DNA of 12,591 nt from an uncultured Mycoplasmatota bacterium (lineage in GTDB: Bacteria; Bacillota_I; Bacilli_A; RF39; UBA660): positions 1-12,591 of the forward strand of contig CANPBV010000042.1 in assembly GCA_947572405.1 (NCBI GenBank). The letters are read 5' to 3'. The stretch's first letter is position 1. Each line of letters opens with the position of its first letter. Under the pieces are notes generated by a model, which was not told the DNA's origin, ran no database searches, and saw nothing but the letters and a program-made list of their open reading frames with translations. Shown here piece by piece: positions 6,251 through 12,591 of the stretch. The translations under genes were made by a program, and so were the position numbers.

Positions 6251-7330
6251 GTGGAAAAGATAAGAGCAACAAGTGGTAGGTATCGTTTGGTATATGTAAA
6301 TAAGCTGACTAATAAGGAAACCGTAATTTCTTGTAATCCACTTTCAGGAGAAATAATTCCACCACTGAAAACGAAAAACAAGGGCTTGGATTTGACAACA
6401 TTAGATATATATATAATAGAAAATTTTGAAACGGAGGTTGCCTTACGATCTAATTTACAACATTTGGGATATTTAATTACCGATAATGATAAGATGTATA
6501 TTGCATATCAGCATAATGGTATCATCAAATATTTAGACCTCGTCTATGGCCATGAGAAACTTCATGACCTGGCTGTTCTTTGTCGGCAATATAAAAATCG
6601 TTTTTCTAATTACGCTGTTAAAAATAATATTGCAAGTAAAGAAATTAGAGGATTGATATCTAGAGAGATAAGTTGTGATCAATTATGGAGGGATTTTTAT
6701 GATAACCTAATTGCTTATATTCATGACCCCGACTTTTATTCTTATCTTATAAAAGAAATGTCACTGGATAATAGAACCTCTGCATTTATTGTCAGCTTTT
6801 TGAATAATGAAGCCTGTCTTGATGGAGAACAACGAGAGGCCTTTAATTCAGCAAAGTATTGTTTGATTCAGACATTTACTGCTTATAAATCCATACGTGG
6901 AGTGATTGTTTCTAGAATAAATTATTTGAAAAGGTTACAAGATAGGGCAGACGTAAAGTATTTTGGAACAAAACAGGATACTGCTAGAAGAGTTAGCTAT
7001 TTCGGATATACAGATCCGTTTCAATTAATTTCAAACATTCAACTTTGGCACTTGGAAGATCATCCTGCATTTAGCCAGATGTCAAGGGTTGGACAAGAAG
7101 ATTTTATCCTTTCACTTCTTGGTTTAAAGAAGGTCCCTTGGTATGAAAGAACGATTTACCCAATTAGTGCAATGGAGGTAAAATGTCTTGAGGAAAATCC
7201 CGATTTTGCAACATTAACGTACCTGGAGAAGATTAGGTTTACCAATAAATTGTTTTCTAAAAATGTCGATACAGTAGAAGCGCGAGATTCATATCAGAAG
7301 AAAAGAGTGATGGTATGGAAGGACAAATAG
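6251..7330 (+). CDS. Unrecognised conserved-looking protein upstream of xerC/D
   Basis: I do not recognise this protein. GTG 6251 is the best start: AGGGGG sits six bases upstream. ATG 6245 would abut that site, ATG 6233 has no Shine-Dalgarno, and TTG 6137 lies before the promoter. This gives 359 residues. There is no signal peptide and no long hydrophobic span, so it is probably cytoplasmic. Residues about 1-100 look beta-rich (GRYRLVYVNKLTNKETVISCNP, then a YIAYQHNGIIKYLDLVYG stretch). The remainder is mostly helical, with aromatic-rich LWRDFYDNLIAYIHDPDFYSYL and FGYTDPFQLISNIQLWHLEDHP segments. No catalytic or nucleotide-binding motif is obvious. It overlaps the recombinase gene by 16 bases, and both are driven by the 6161 promoter, so the two are translated together. 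Base composition is slightly less AT-rich than in the left accessory genes, which argues for a resident gene. Confidence 0.85.
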   Translation: MEKIRATSGRYRLVYVNKLTNKETVISCNPLSGEIIPPLKTKNKGLDLTTLDIYIIENFETEVALRSNLQHLGYLITDNDKMYIAYQHNGIIKYLDLVYGHEKLHDLAVLCRQYKNRFSNYAVKNNIASKEIRGLISREISCDQLWRDFYDNLIAYIHDPDFYSYLIKEMSLDNRTSAFIVSFLNNEACLDGEQREAFNSAKYCLIQTFTAYKSIRGVIVSRINYLKRLQDRADVKYFGTKQDTARRVSYFGYTDPFQLISNIQLWHLEDHPAFSQMSRVGQEDFILSLLGLKKVPWYERTIYPISAMEVKCLEENPDFATLTYLEKIRFTNKLFSKNVDTVEARDSYQKKRVMVWKDK

Positions 7331-8205
7331 AACAATTTTTAATTTATATTCAGGAACAAAAAAGGTATTCCATTCATACTGTAGTTGGATATCAAACTGA
7401 TTTAATGCTGTTTTTCAATTTTTTAAGAGAGCAATGTATTTCAGAATTTATAAAATGCAATTATGAAGTTTTGCGAAAATATCTTTTGTTTTTACACAAC
7501 CAAGGTTATCAAAATAAAACCATTTGCAGACATATTAGTACACTAAGAAGTTTTTTTAAATATTTAAAAGCAAAGCATGTAATTGATGATAACCCTATGT
7601 TATTAATTAGCAATCCTAAAGTGGAAAAAAAACTTCCTAAATTTTTATACTATCAGGATTTAGAAAAACTATTAGATAGCCCCGATCCAAAAACGCCTAC
7701 GGGAATTAGAGACAGATTATTATTAGAACTTTTGTATTCCACTGGTGTTCGTGTTAGCGAGCTTGTTTCTATTAAGACGACTGATATTAAAAATAACGAA
7801 CAAAAAATTTATATTACAGGAAAAGGAAATAAGGAAAGAATTGTCCTATATGGAAATATATGCAAAGAAAAATTAGAGCAATATTTGAGGGTTCGCTCTA
7901 CCTTTTTAAAAAGTACAATTTCAAAATATTTATTATTAGATGCGAAAGGGAAACCATTAACGCCACAAGGGGTTCGTTATATTTTAAATCAGACTGTAAA
8001 AAAATATTGTTTATCGTTTCATGTTCATCCTCATATGTTACGTCATACCTTTGCAACGCATCTCCTAAACGGAGGAGCTGATTTAAAAACTGTACAGGAG
8101 CTTCTGGGACATGAAAATTTGGAAACAACGGGAGTTTATACTCATGTTTCTAATGAGGGTTTGCGAAAAAGTTATTTAGAACACCATCCACGTGCTCGAA
8201 AATAA
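7315..8205 (+). CDS. xerD: Tyrosine recombinase XerC/XerD
   Basis: A site-specific tyrosine recombinase of 296 residues, the normal XerC/D size. Such enzymes resolve chromosome dimers at dif near the terminus. The SAM-like core-binding domain covers residues about 1-90, and the catalytic domain about 108-285. All catalytic residues are visible: Arg146 (STGVRVSEL), Lys170 (ITGKGNKER), His240 and Arg243 (HPHMLRHTFATHLL), His266 (LLGHENL) and nucleophile Tyr275 (TTGVYTH). The short length and Xer-like C-terminus separate it from phage integrases, which are longer and carry an N-terminal arm-binding domain. XerC and XerD cannot be told apart safely here. ATG 7315 overlaps the unrecognised upstream gene by 16 bases. 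No terminator follows, so some reading into ppdK is possible. Confidence 0.92.
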   Translation: MEGQIEQFLIYIQEQKRYSIHTVVGYQTDLMLFFNFLREQCISEFIKCNYEVLRKYLLFLHNQGYQNKTICRHISTLRSFFKYLKAKHVIDDNPMLLISNPKVEKKLPKFLYYQDLEKLLDSPDPKTPTGIRDRLLLELLYSTGVRVSELVSIKTTDIKNNEQKIYITGKGNKERIVLYGNICKEKLEQYLRVRSTFLKSTISKYLLLDAKGKPLTPQGVRYILNQTVKKYCLSFHVHPHMLRHTFATHLLNGGADLKTVQELLGHENLETTGVYTHVSNEGLRKSYLEHHPRARK

Positions 8206-8223
8206 TATGTAGACCAAATATTC

Positions 8224-8252
8224 TTGTTTCTAAAAACAATATCTGTTATACT
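8224..8252 (+). promoter_or_regulatory. ppdK promoter
   Basis: TTGTTT (8224-8229), 17-base spacer, TATACT (8247-8252), with TG at 8244-8245 giving an extended -10. The transcript would start near 8259, leaving a short leader with AAGGAGGG before ATG 8284. Confidence 0.7.
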
Positions 8253-8260
8253 TATATTGT
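8224..8260 (+). promoter_or_regulatory. Two overlapping inverted repeats spanning the ppdK promoter (candidate operator)
   Basis: TTGTTT-CTAA-AAACAA (8224-8239) is a perfect dyad whose left arm is the -35 box. ACAATAT-N11-ATATTGT (8236-8260) is a perfect seven-base inverted repeat that encloses the -10 box and ends at the expected start site. The two dyads share ACAA. Arms one helical turn or so apart around the -10 are typical of repressor sites, but no regulator can be named. Confidence 0.45.
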
Positions 8261-8283
8261 ATAAACATACAAGGAGGGATTTG

Positions 8284-10911
8284 ATGACAAAGTTTGTTTA
8301 TGCCTTTCATGAAGGAAATAAAGACATGCGCAATTTACTTGGAGGCAAAGGGGCCAATTTAGCCGAAATGACAAATATCGGACTTCCGGTTCCACAAGGA
8401 TTTACTGTTACGACAGAAGCTTGTAATCAATATTATAAAGATGCTGAAGTAATTAGTGATGAAATCAAAGATCAAATTTTCGAAAAGCTTGCGGAATTAG
8501 AAGAAAAATCTGGTAAAAAATTTGGAGATAAGGAAAATCCATTATTAGTATCTGTACGTAGTGGGGCAAGAGCAAGTATGCCTGGAATGATGGATACTGT
8601 ATTAAACCTTGGACTAAATGATGAAGTAGCTCAAGGATTCGCCTCTTTTTCAGGAAATCCTAGATTTATTTATGACTCTTACCGCAGATTTATTCAAATG
8701 TTTGCTGATGTTGTAAAAGGTTATCCAAAGGCATCGTTTGAACGTTTGTTAGATAAGATTAAGGAAGAAAAAGGTGCTATTTACGATACCGATTTAACCG
8801 CTGAAGATATGCTAGAAGTAACTAACAAATTTAAGGATGTATATAAAGAACTTGCTGGAGTGGACTTTCCACAAGATCCACGGATTCAATTGATGGAAGC
8901 AGTGGGAGCAGTATTTCGTTCTTGGAATAATGAAAGAGCAAACATTTATAGAAGAATGAATGATATTCCATACAGTTGGGGAACCGCAGTAAATGTTCAG
9001 GAAATGGTATATGGCAATAGAGGAGATAATTGTGGAACAGGAGTGGCATTCACGAGAAATCCTGCAACAGGAGAAAACAAACTTTATGGAGAATATTTAA
9101 TCAATGCACAAGGAGAAGATGTGGTAGCTGGAATTCGTACACCTGAGTCGATTGAAACATTAGCAACTGCGATGCCAGAAGTATATAAAGAGTTTGATAG
9201 GGTAGCCCATATCTTAGAAGAACATTATAAAGATATGCAAGATATGGAGTTTACCATTGAAAATGGAAAACTTTATATGCTTCAAACGAGAAATGGAAAA
9301 AGGACTGCAGCAGCAGCAATTAAGATTGCCGTAGATTTGGTATCTGAGGGTATGATTTCAAAAGAAGAAGCGGTTTTACGTGTAGAACCAAAACAATTAG
9401 ATCAATTATTACACCCAACATTTAAAGCAGAAACTTTGAAGCAAGCAACTGTAATAGCAAAAGGTTTAGCAGCATCCCCAGGTGCAGCAGCAGGTAGAAT
9501 TTATTTTACAGCGGAGGAAGTAAGTGAAGCCTCTAAAAATGGACCAACGATTTTAGTTCGTTTAGAAACATCACCAGAAGATATTCAAGGAATGAATGAT
9601 GCTCAAGGAATTTTAACGATTCGTGGAGGAATGACTAGTCATGCAGCGGTAGTAGCACGTGGAATGGGTAGATGTTGTGTTAGCGGATGTGGAGAACTTA
9701 CGATTGATGAAGGCGCAAAAACAATAATAACAAAAGATGGATTAACGTTAAAAGAAGGAGATTTCATTTCCTTAGATGGTTCAACAGGATCTGTTTATGA
9801 AGGAAAATTAGAATCTGTAGAGCCAGAAATTAGTGGAGATTTTGAAACATTTATGTCATGGGCGGATGAAGCAAGAAGATTGCAAGTTCGCACAAATGCA
9901 GATACTCCAAGAGATGCGGCTCAGGCAAAAGCATTTGGTGCAGAAGGCATAGGTTTATGTCGTACAGAGCATATGTTTTTTGAAGAGGAAAGAATTTTTG
10001 CAGTTCGTCAAATGATTACAGCAGAGACTGTGGAACAAAGAGAAGCAGCATTAGAAAAAATTCTTCCAATGCAAAGAGGGGATTTTGAAAAATTATTTGA
10101 AGAAATGGATGGATTAACGGTTACAATTCGTTACTTAGATCCACCTTTACATGAATTTTTGCCACATACAGAAGAGGAAATTAGACCACTTGCGTCTGCC
10201 CTAGGAATGACTTTTGAGGCATTGAAATCAAGAATTGATTCTTTAAAAGAGTTTAACCCAATGATGGGACATCGTGGATGTCGTTTAGCGATTACTTATC
10301 CAGAAATTGCCAGAATGCAAACAAGAGCAGTTATAGAAGCAGCGATTAATGTTAGTAAAAAAGGAATTAGTGTAAAACCAGAGATTATGATTCCGTTAGT
10401 TGGGGATGAAAATGAATTATTATTTGTGAAAAAAATTGTAGATGAAGAGGCTCAAAAATTGATCCATGAATCAGGTATAGATCTTACTTATGAAGTAGGA
10501 ACTATGATTGAAATCCCAAGAGCTTGTATTATTGCTGATAAAATTGCAGAGTCAGCAGAATTCTTTAGTTTTGGAACAAACGATTTAACACAATTATCTT
10601 ACGGATTTTCTAGAGATGATGCTGGTAAATTCTTAAATGATTATTATAACGCAAAAATATTTGAAAGTGATCCATTTGCGAAACTAGATCAAACTGGTGT
10701 TGGAGAACTTGTTAAGATGGCAGTAGAAAAAGGTAGAAAAACAAGGCCAAATATTCATTTAGGAATTTGTGGAGAACATGGCGGAAATCCAGCAAGTGTT
10801 GAATTCTGCCATAAAATTGGACTTACTTATGTATCTTGTTCCCCATATCGTGTTCCAATTGCACGTTTAGCAGCAGCACAAGCAGCGATACGCGAGAATG
10901 TGAACAAATAG
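8284..10911 (+). CDS. ppdK: Pyruvate, phosphate dikinase
   Basis: PPDK interconverts pyruvate + ATP + Pi and PEP + AMP + PPi through a phospho-histidine. In fermentative bacteria it often runs in the glycolytic, ATP-forming direction. ATG 8284 with AAGGAGGG upstream gives 875 residues, the standard length. The ATP-grasp domain is at about 1-350 (starting FHEGNKDMRNLLGGKGANLAEM, with SVRSGARASMPGMMDTVLNLG). The swivelling phosphohistidine domain spans about 390-520, with GGMTSHAAV and catalytic His453. The PEP/pyruvate-binding barrel covers about 535-875, with FGTNDLTQLSYGFSRDD, GICGEHGG (Cys829 as general acid) and SCSPYRVPIARLAAAQ. All key residues are present. It is monocistronic between its own promoter and a strong terminator. 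No PPDK regulatory kinase/phosphorylase gene adjoins it here. Confidence 0.98.
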   Translation: MTKFVYAFHEGNKDMRNLLGGKGANLAEMTNIGLPVPQGFTVTTEACNQYYKDAEVISDEIKDQIFEKLAELEEKSGKKFGDKENPLLVSVRSGARASMPGMMDTVLNLGLNDEVAQGFASFSGNPRFIYDSYRRFIQMFADVVKGYPKASFERLLDKIKEEKGAIYDTDLTAEDMLEVTNKFKDVYKELAGVDFPQDPRIQLMEAVGAVFRSWNNERANIYRRMNDIPYSWGTAVNVQEMVYGNRGDNCGTGVAFTRNPATGENKLYGEYLINAQGEDVVAGIRTPESIETLATAMPEVYKEFDRVAHILEEHYKDMQDMEFTIENGKLYMLQTRNGKRTAAAAIKIAVDLVSEGMISKEEAVLRVEPKQLDQLLHPTFKAETLKQATVIAKGLAASPGAAAGRIYFTAEEVSEASKNGPTILVRLETSPEDIQGMNDAQGILTIRGGMTSHAAVVARGMGRCCVSGCGELTIDEGAKTIITKDGLTLKEGDFISLDGSTGSVYEGKLESVEPEISGDFETFMSWADEARRLQVRTNADTPRDAAQAKAFGAEGIGLCRTEHMFFEEERIFAVRQMITAETVEQREAALEKILPMQRGDFEKLFEEMDGLTVTIRYLDPPLHEFLPHTEEEIRPLASALGMTFEALKSRIDSLKEFNPMMGHRGCRLAITYPEIARMQTRAVIEAAINVSKKGISVKPEIMIPLVGDENELLFVKKIVDEEAQKLIHESGIDLTYEVGTMIEIPRACIIADKIAESAEFFSFGTNDLTQLSYGFSRDDAGKFLNDYYNAKIFESDPFAKLDQTGVGELVKMAVEKGRKTRPNIHLGICGEHGGNPASVEFCHKIGLTYVSCSPYRVPIARLAAAQAAIRENVNK

Positions 10912-11036
10912 TCCGCAGTAGCGAACCTACTAAACCCTTATAATTATTGAAAATAATGACATTAAGATATGTTTGAAAATTGATTTAATGATAAGTTAAA
11001 AATTCATATAAAAATAGATATTTGTATTTAAAATTA

Positions 11037-11066
11037 GACTAAGATTTCAAAATCTTGGTCTTTTTT
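11037..11066 (+). terminator. Strong intrinsic terminator after ppdK
   Basis: GACTAAGATTT (11037-11047) pairs with AAATCTTGGTC (11050-11060) with a single G-U pair, closing a tight loop, and is followed by six T. It is about 125 bases after the ppdK stop. Confidence 0.9.
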
Positions 11067-11098
11067 GCTGGAAAATAATGATTTCTGCGACATAAAAA

Positions 11099-11120
11099 AG
11101 GAGGCAAAAAAATGCGATAA
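11099..11120 (+). promoter_or_regulatory. Strong Shine-Dalgarno with a two-codon leader ORF (Met-Arg-stop)
   Basis: AAGGAGG lies eight bases before ATG 11112, and the ORF is ATG CGA TAA (11112-11120). A perfect ribosome binding site leading to a minimal ORF, followed 43 bases later by a terminator-like hairpin, suggests leader-type control of the XRE gene. CGA is a rare Arg codon in AT-rich Firmicutes as a group. It could instead be the remnant of a gene whose body was lost at an integration junction. Confidence 0.4.
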
Positions 11121-11162
11121 ATATAATATTTGAATAAAAAATTTAAAATTGTTGTGAATTAA

Positions 11163-11194
11163 GCTAAGATAATTATGTCTTAGCCATTTTTATT
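11163..11194 (+). terminator. Terminator-like hairpin in the leader of the XRE gene
   Basis: GCTAAGA (11163-11169) pairs perfectly with TCTTAGC (11178-11184) over an eight-base loop, and CATTTTTATT follows. The U-run is short (five T), so termination may be partial. It sits between the two-codon ORF and the XRE gene's AAGGAGG, in the position of an attenuator. Confidence 0.5.
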
Positions 11195-11215
11195 AAAAAG
11201 AAAAGGAGGATGTAA

Positions 11216-11695
11216 ATGAAATTTTTCGAATTGGAAAATTTATCACAAGGAGCAAGAATTGCCTTTGCAAGGCAGTTTAGAGGACTTACACAAGATGAAG
11301 TGTCAGACAAACTAGGCTTAACTGGTGAAAGTAAAAGAAGAACTATGGCAAGATATGAAAGAGGTGATAGAAACCCAAAAGAAGATAGGCTTTTAGAAAT
11401 AGCAAACATTTTAAATGTCAATGTTAATTGTATTAAAGAATATAAATTCAACAATACAGAAGATATTATTTACCAATTGTTGTGGTTAGAAGAATTATGT
11501 CCAAAAATAACAATTGATTTTGGTATTTCAGAATATTTTCGTAATGATAGAGATAATTTAATTCTAAAGTTTATGGAAGAATGGAATTATATGAGAAATT
11601 TAAGAAAAATACATGAAATAACTTATGAAAAATATCTTGAATGGAAATTAAATTATAAAGTGAAAGAGGGAGAAGAACATGAAAGAGATTGTTAA
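11216..11695 (+). CDS. XRE-family helix-turn-helix regulator
   Basis: A 159-residue protein with an N-terminal Cro/C1-type DNA-binding domain at residues about 12-72. ARQFRGLTQDEVSDKLGL is the helix-turn-helix entry, followed by RRTMARYERGDRNPKEDRLLEIANILNV. The C-terminal half (80-155) is helical and acidic to mixed, with EEWNYMRNLRKIHEITYEKYLEWKLNY, a tail I associate with regulators of Firmicutes integrative elements. AAGGAGG, seven bases before ATG 11216, is a strong start signal. It overlaps the ParB-like gene by 17 bases, so the two form an operon. A role in controlling the element's own genes is inferred from family and position. Confidence 0.9.
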   Translation: MKFFELENLSQGARIAFARQFRGLTQDEVSDKLGLTGESKRRTMARYERGDRNPKEDRLLEIANILNVNVNCIKEYKFNNTEDIIYQLLWLEELCPKITIDFGISEYFRNDRDNLILKFMEEWNYMRNLRKIHEITYEKYLEWKLNYKVKEGEEHERDC

Positions 11696-12077
11696 GGTAG
11701 ATTTAAGAAAAATAGATTCATTTAAAGATCACCCTTTTAAGGTAGAAAATAATGAATCATTAGAGGAATTAAGAAATAGCATCAAAGAAAACGGGCTATT
11801 AAATCCATTAGTAGTTAGAAAAAAAGAAAATGGAAGATTTGAAATGATATCTGGTCATAGAAGAAAACTAGCTTTAGAATTAAATGGTATAATGGAAGCC
11901 GATTGTTATATAGAAGAATTAAATGATGATGAAGCAGTTATTTATATGGTGGATTCTAACATATACAGAAATAAAATATTACCATCAGAAAAAGCTTTTG
12001 CTTATAAAATGAAATTAGAGGCAATTAAGCACCAAGGTAAAAAAAAGCCACTTCTACACAACCTGTGCAGAAGTTAA
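11679..12077 (+). CDS. ParB/RepB/Spo0J-like protein, N-terminal part (0 frame)
   Basis: ParB-like proteins bind DNA and, in the canonical family, hydrolyse CTP to segregate plasmids or chromosomes. Element-borne copies often act in maintenance or regulation. This 132-residue reading frame holds the N-terminal ParB/sulfiredoxin-like domain: VDLRKIDSFKDHPF (7-20), GLLNPLVVRKK (39-49) and the nucleotide-binding motif GHRRKLA (59-65, where chromosomal Spo0J has GERR). IYRNKILPSEKAFAYKMKLEAIKHQGKKK follows. The last nine residues (PLLHNLCRS) are unlike the family. The expected continuation sits in the -1 frame, which is entered exactly at a slippery A_AAA_AAG. Read through, the product would be 286 residues, normal for mobile-element ParB proteins. 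GAGGGAG precedes ATG 11679, and the start overlaps the XRE gene. Confidence 0.88.
   Translation: MKEIVKVDLRKIDSFKDHPFKVENNESLEELRNSIKENGLLNPLVVRKKENGRFEMISGHRRKLALELNGIMEADCYIEELNDDEAVIYMVDSNIYRNKILPSEKAFAYKMKLEAIKHQGKKKPLLHNLCRS
12039..12074 (+). promoter_or_regulatory. Candidate -1 frameshift signal: slippery A-tract plus stem-loop
   Basis: An A8 run (12039-12046) followed by G contains A_AAA_AAG in the zero frame (12041-12047), the heptamer used by dnaX and many insertion sequences. Two bases later a stem forms: ACTTCT (12050-12055) with AGAAGT (12069-12074), an A-C mismatch, then CACA/TGTG around loop ACC. The zero-frame TAA follows at 12075-12077. A simple A-indel mutation is the rival explanation. 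Confidence 0.5.
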
Positions 12078-12538
12078 CATCTGTTGAAGTAATTGCTAAA
12101 GTAGGTGGAGAATCAAGAGAACAAGTTAGAAGATATATCAGATTGACTCATCTAATACCAGAATTATTGAAGATAGTGGATGATACCATTATATATGATA
12201 AAAGAAGTATAGTAACTTTAGGAATCACTACGGCTGTTGAATTATCTTATTTAACGAAAGAAGAACAAAAGTTAGTTTATTTTACAATAAATTATGAAGA
12301 GATTACTCCAAGCTATGCTCAAGCAATAAAGATTAGAAAGCTAAGTGAGAAGCATGAATTAACCTTTGATGTAATTGAAAAAATACTTGATGAGAAACAA
12401 GGTAACCAAAATGATAGAATATCCTTCAATAAAGAAAAGATAGAATCTGTGTTACCAAAAGAATTATTAAAAAGAGATAAAAGGTATATAGAACAATATA
12501 TAATTGAAGCAATTAAAAGATATAACAAAATAAATTAA
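12047..12538 (+). CDS. ParB/RepB/Spo0J-like protein, C-terminal part (-1 frame)
   Basis: This frame continues the ParB-like protein from GCC 12047 as ATSTQPVQKLTSVEVIAK. Next come the helix-turn-helix region SREQVRRYIRLTHLIPELL and a C-terminal helical part with VELSYLTKEEQ and TPSYAQAIKIRKLS. Homologues as I remember them join HQGKK to a TS.QV.QKLTSVEVI stretch directly, so the two frames belong together. The first in-frame start, GTG 12065, has no Shine-Dalgarno and lies inside the stem-loop, so independent translation is unlikely. The segment IVDDTIIYDKRSIVTLGITTAVELSYL is longer than the short IAFNPAVELSYL-type link I recall from relatives, perhaps a subfamily trait. No stop interrupts the frame before TAA 12536-12538, so there is no sign of wider decay. 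Confidence 0.82.
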   Translation, partial: ATSTQPVQKLTSVEVIAKVGGESREQVRRYIRLTHLIPELLKIVDDTIIYDKRSIVTLGITTAVELSYLTKEEQKLVYFTINYEEITPSYAQAIKIRKLSEKHELTFDVIEKILDEKQGNQNDRISFNKEKIESVLPKELLKRDKRYIEQYIIEAIKRYNKIN

Positions 12539-12544
12539 TGGTGT

Positions 12545-12589
12545 TAGTATAGATATATAGACACGAAAAACTTTAGTAATGGTATACTA
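12545..12589 (+). promoter_or_regulatory. Possible promoter with flanking inverted repeat at the window edge
   Basis: TGGTATACT (12580-12588) is an extended -10 element. The best upstream match is TAGACA (12558-12563) with a long 19-base spacer. TAGTATA (12545-12551) and TATACTA (12583-12589) are perfect inverted copies, the second overlapping the -10. The gene it would serve lies beyond the window. Confidence 0.35.
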
Positions 12590-12591
12590 GA

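Larger units (their letters stand above)
10912..11215 (+). other. Intergenic region between ppdK and the right accessory genes
   Basis: These 304 bases hold no gene of ordinary size. In order they contain a small AGTAG-CGAAC-CTACT hairpin (10917-10931), featureless AT-rich DNA, the ppdK terminator, a two-codon ORF with a strong ribosome binding site, and a terminator-like hairpin before the XRE gene. The join between resident and accessory DNA probably lies here, but I find no clear attachment-site repeat or tRNA gene. Confidence 0.6.

Noticed and set aside
7315..8205. Xer-type gene read as the integrase of a mobile element
   Set aside because: Its size and sequence fit housekeeping XerC/D, it lacks an arm-binding domain, and it sits in an operon with a resident-looking gene away from the accessory DNA.
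8224..8283. N-terminal extension of PPDK from TTG 8224
   Set aside because: It spans the -35 and -10 boxes; ATG 8284 has AAGGAGGG and yields the normal 875-residue enzyme.
10917..10931. AGTAG-CGAAC-CTACT hairpin read as the ppdK terminator
   Set aside because: It is only five pairs long with no following U-run; the real terminator is at 11037-11066.
12065..12538. Independent gene starting at GTG 12065
   Set aside because: It has no Shine-Dalgarno, starts inside a stem-loop and begins in the middle of a conserved ParB stretch; the six codons before it also match the family, so it is the second half of the split gene.
1..12591. CRISPR array, tRNA or rRNA genes, insertion sequence ends
   Set aside because: No regularly spaced repeats, cloverleaf-like sequences, rRNA segments or transposase genes were seen.

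Overview
The window is AT-rich DNA with short intergenic gaps, strong GGAGG-type ribosome binding sites and all annotated genes on the + strand. UGA is used as a stop (end of ylqF), so the standard bacterial code applies. The gene families (YlqF/RbgA, Mini-III, RlmB, a SigH-like sigma factor, XerC/D, and PPDK with Firmicutes-type length) point to a low-GC Firmicute. An uncultured gut member of the Bacilli/Erysipelotrichia or Clostridia is likely, but the species cannot be told from this sequence.

Layout. (1) 1-1775: an accessory strip with a KilA-N protein whose last residues are lost to a frameshift, a small acidic protein of the kind seen in Firmicutes mobile elements, and a histidine phosphatase. 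(2) 1793-4370: a compact, overlapping core operon for 50S ribosome maturation (ylqF GTPase, mrnC 23S end-processing RNase, rlmB 23S 2'-O-methyltransferase), ending in a SigH-like sigma factor and a U-tract terminator. (3) 4395-6138: a self-contained transcription unit with an extended -10 promoter and a terminator. It encodes two unrecognised tandem paralogues, each with an acidic N-terminus, a long coiled coil and a shared C-terminal motif. (4) 6161-8205: a near-consensus promoter, an unrecognised 359-residue protein starting at GTG 6251, and a complete XerC/D recombinase overlapping it. (5) 8224-11066: ppdK (pyruvate phosphate dikinase) with its own promoter embedded in two overlapping dyads, and a strong terminator. 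(6) 11067-12591: the start of a second accessory region. It holds a leader with a strong Shine-Dalgarno and a two-codon ORF, a terminator-like hairpin, an XRE regulator, and a ParB-like gene split by a -1 shift at A_AAA_AAG followed by a stable stem-loop.

The best candidates for something new are the tandem coiled-coil pair behind the sigma factor, the possible programmed -1 frameshift in the ParB-like gene, and the two-codon leader ORF before the accessory regulator. The conserved core is interpretable from known families. The coiled-coil pair and the 359-residue protein have no function that I can assign.
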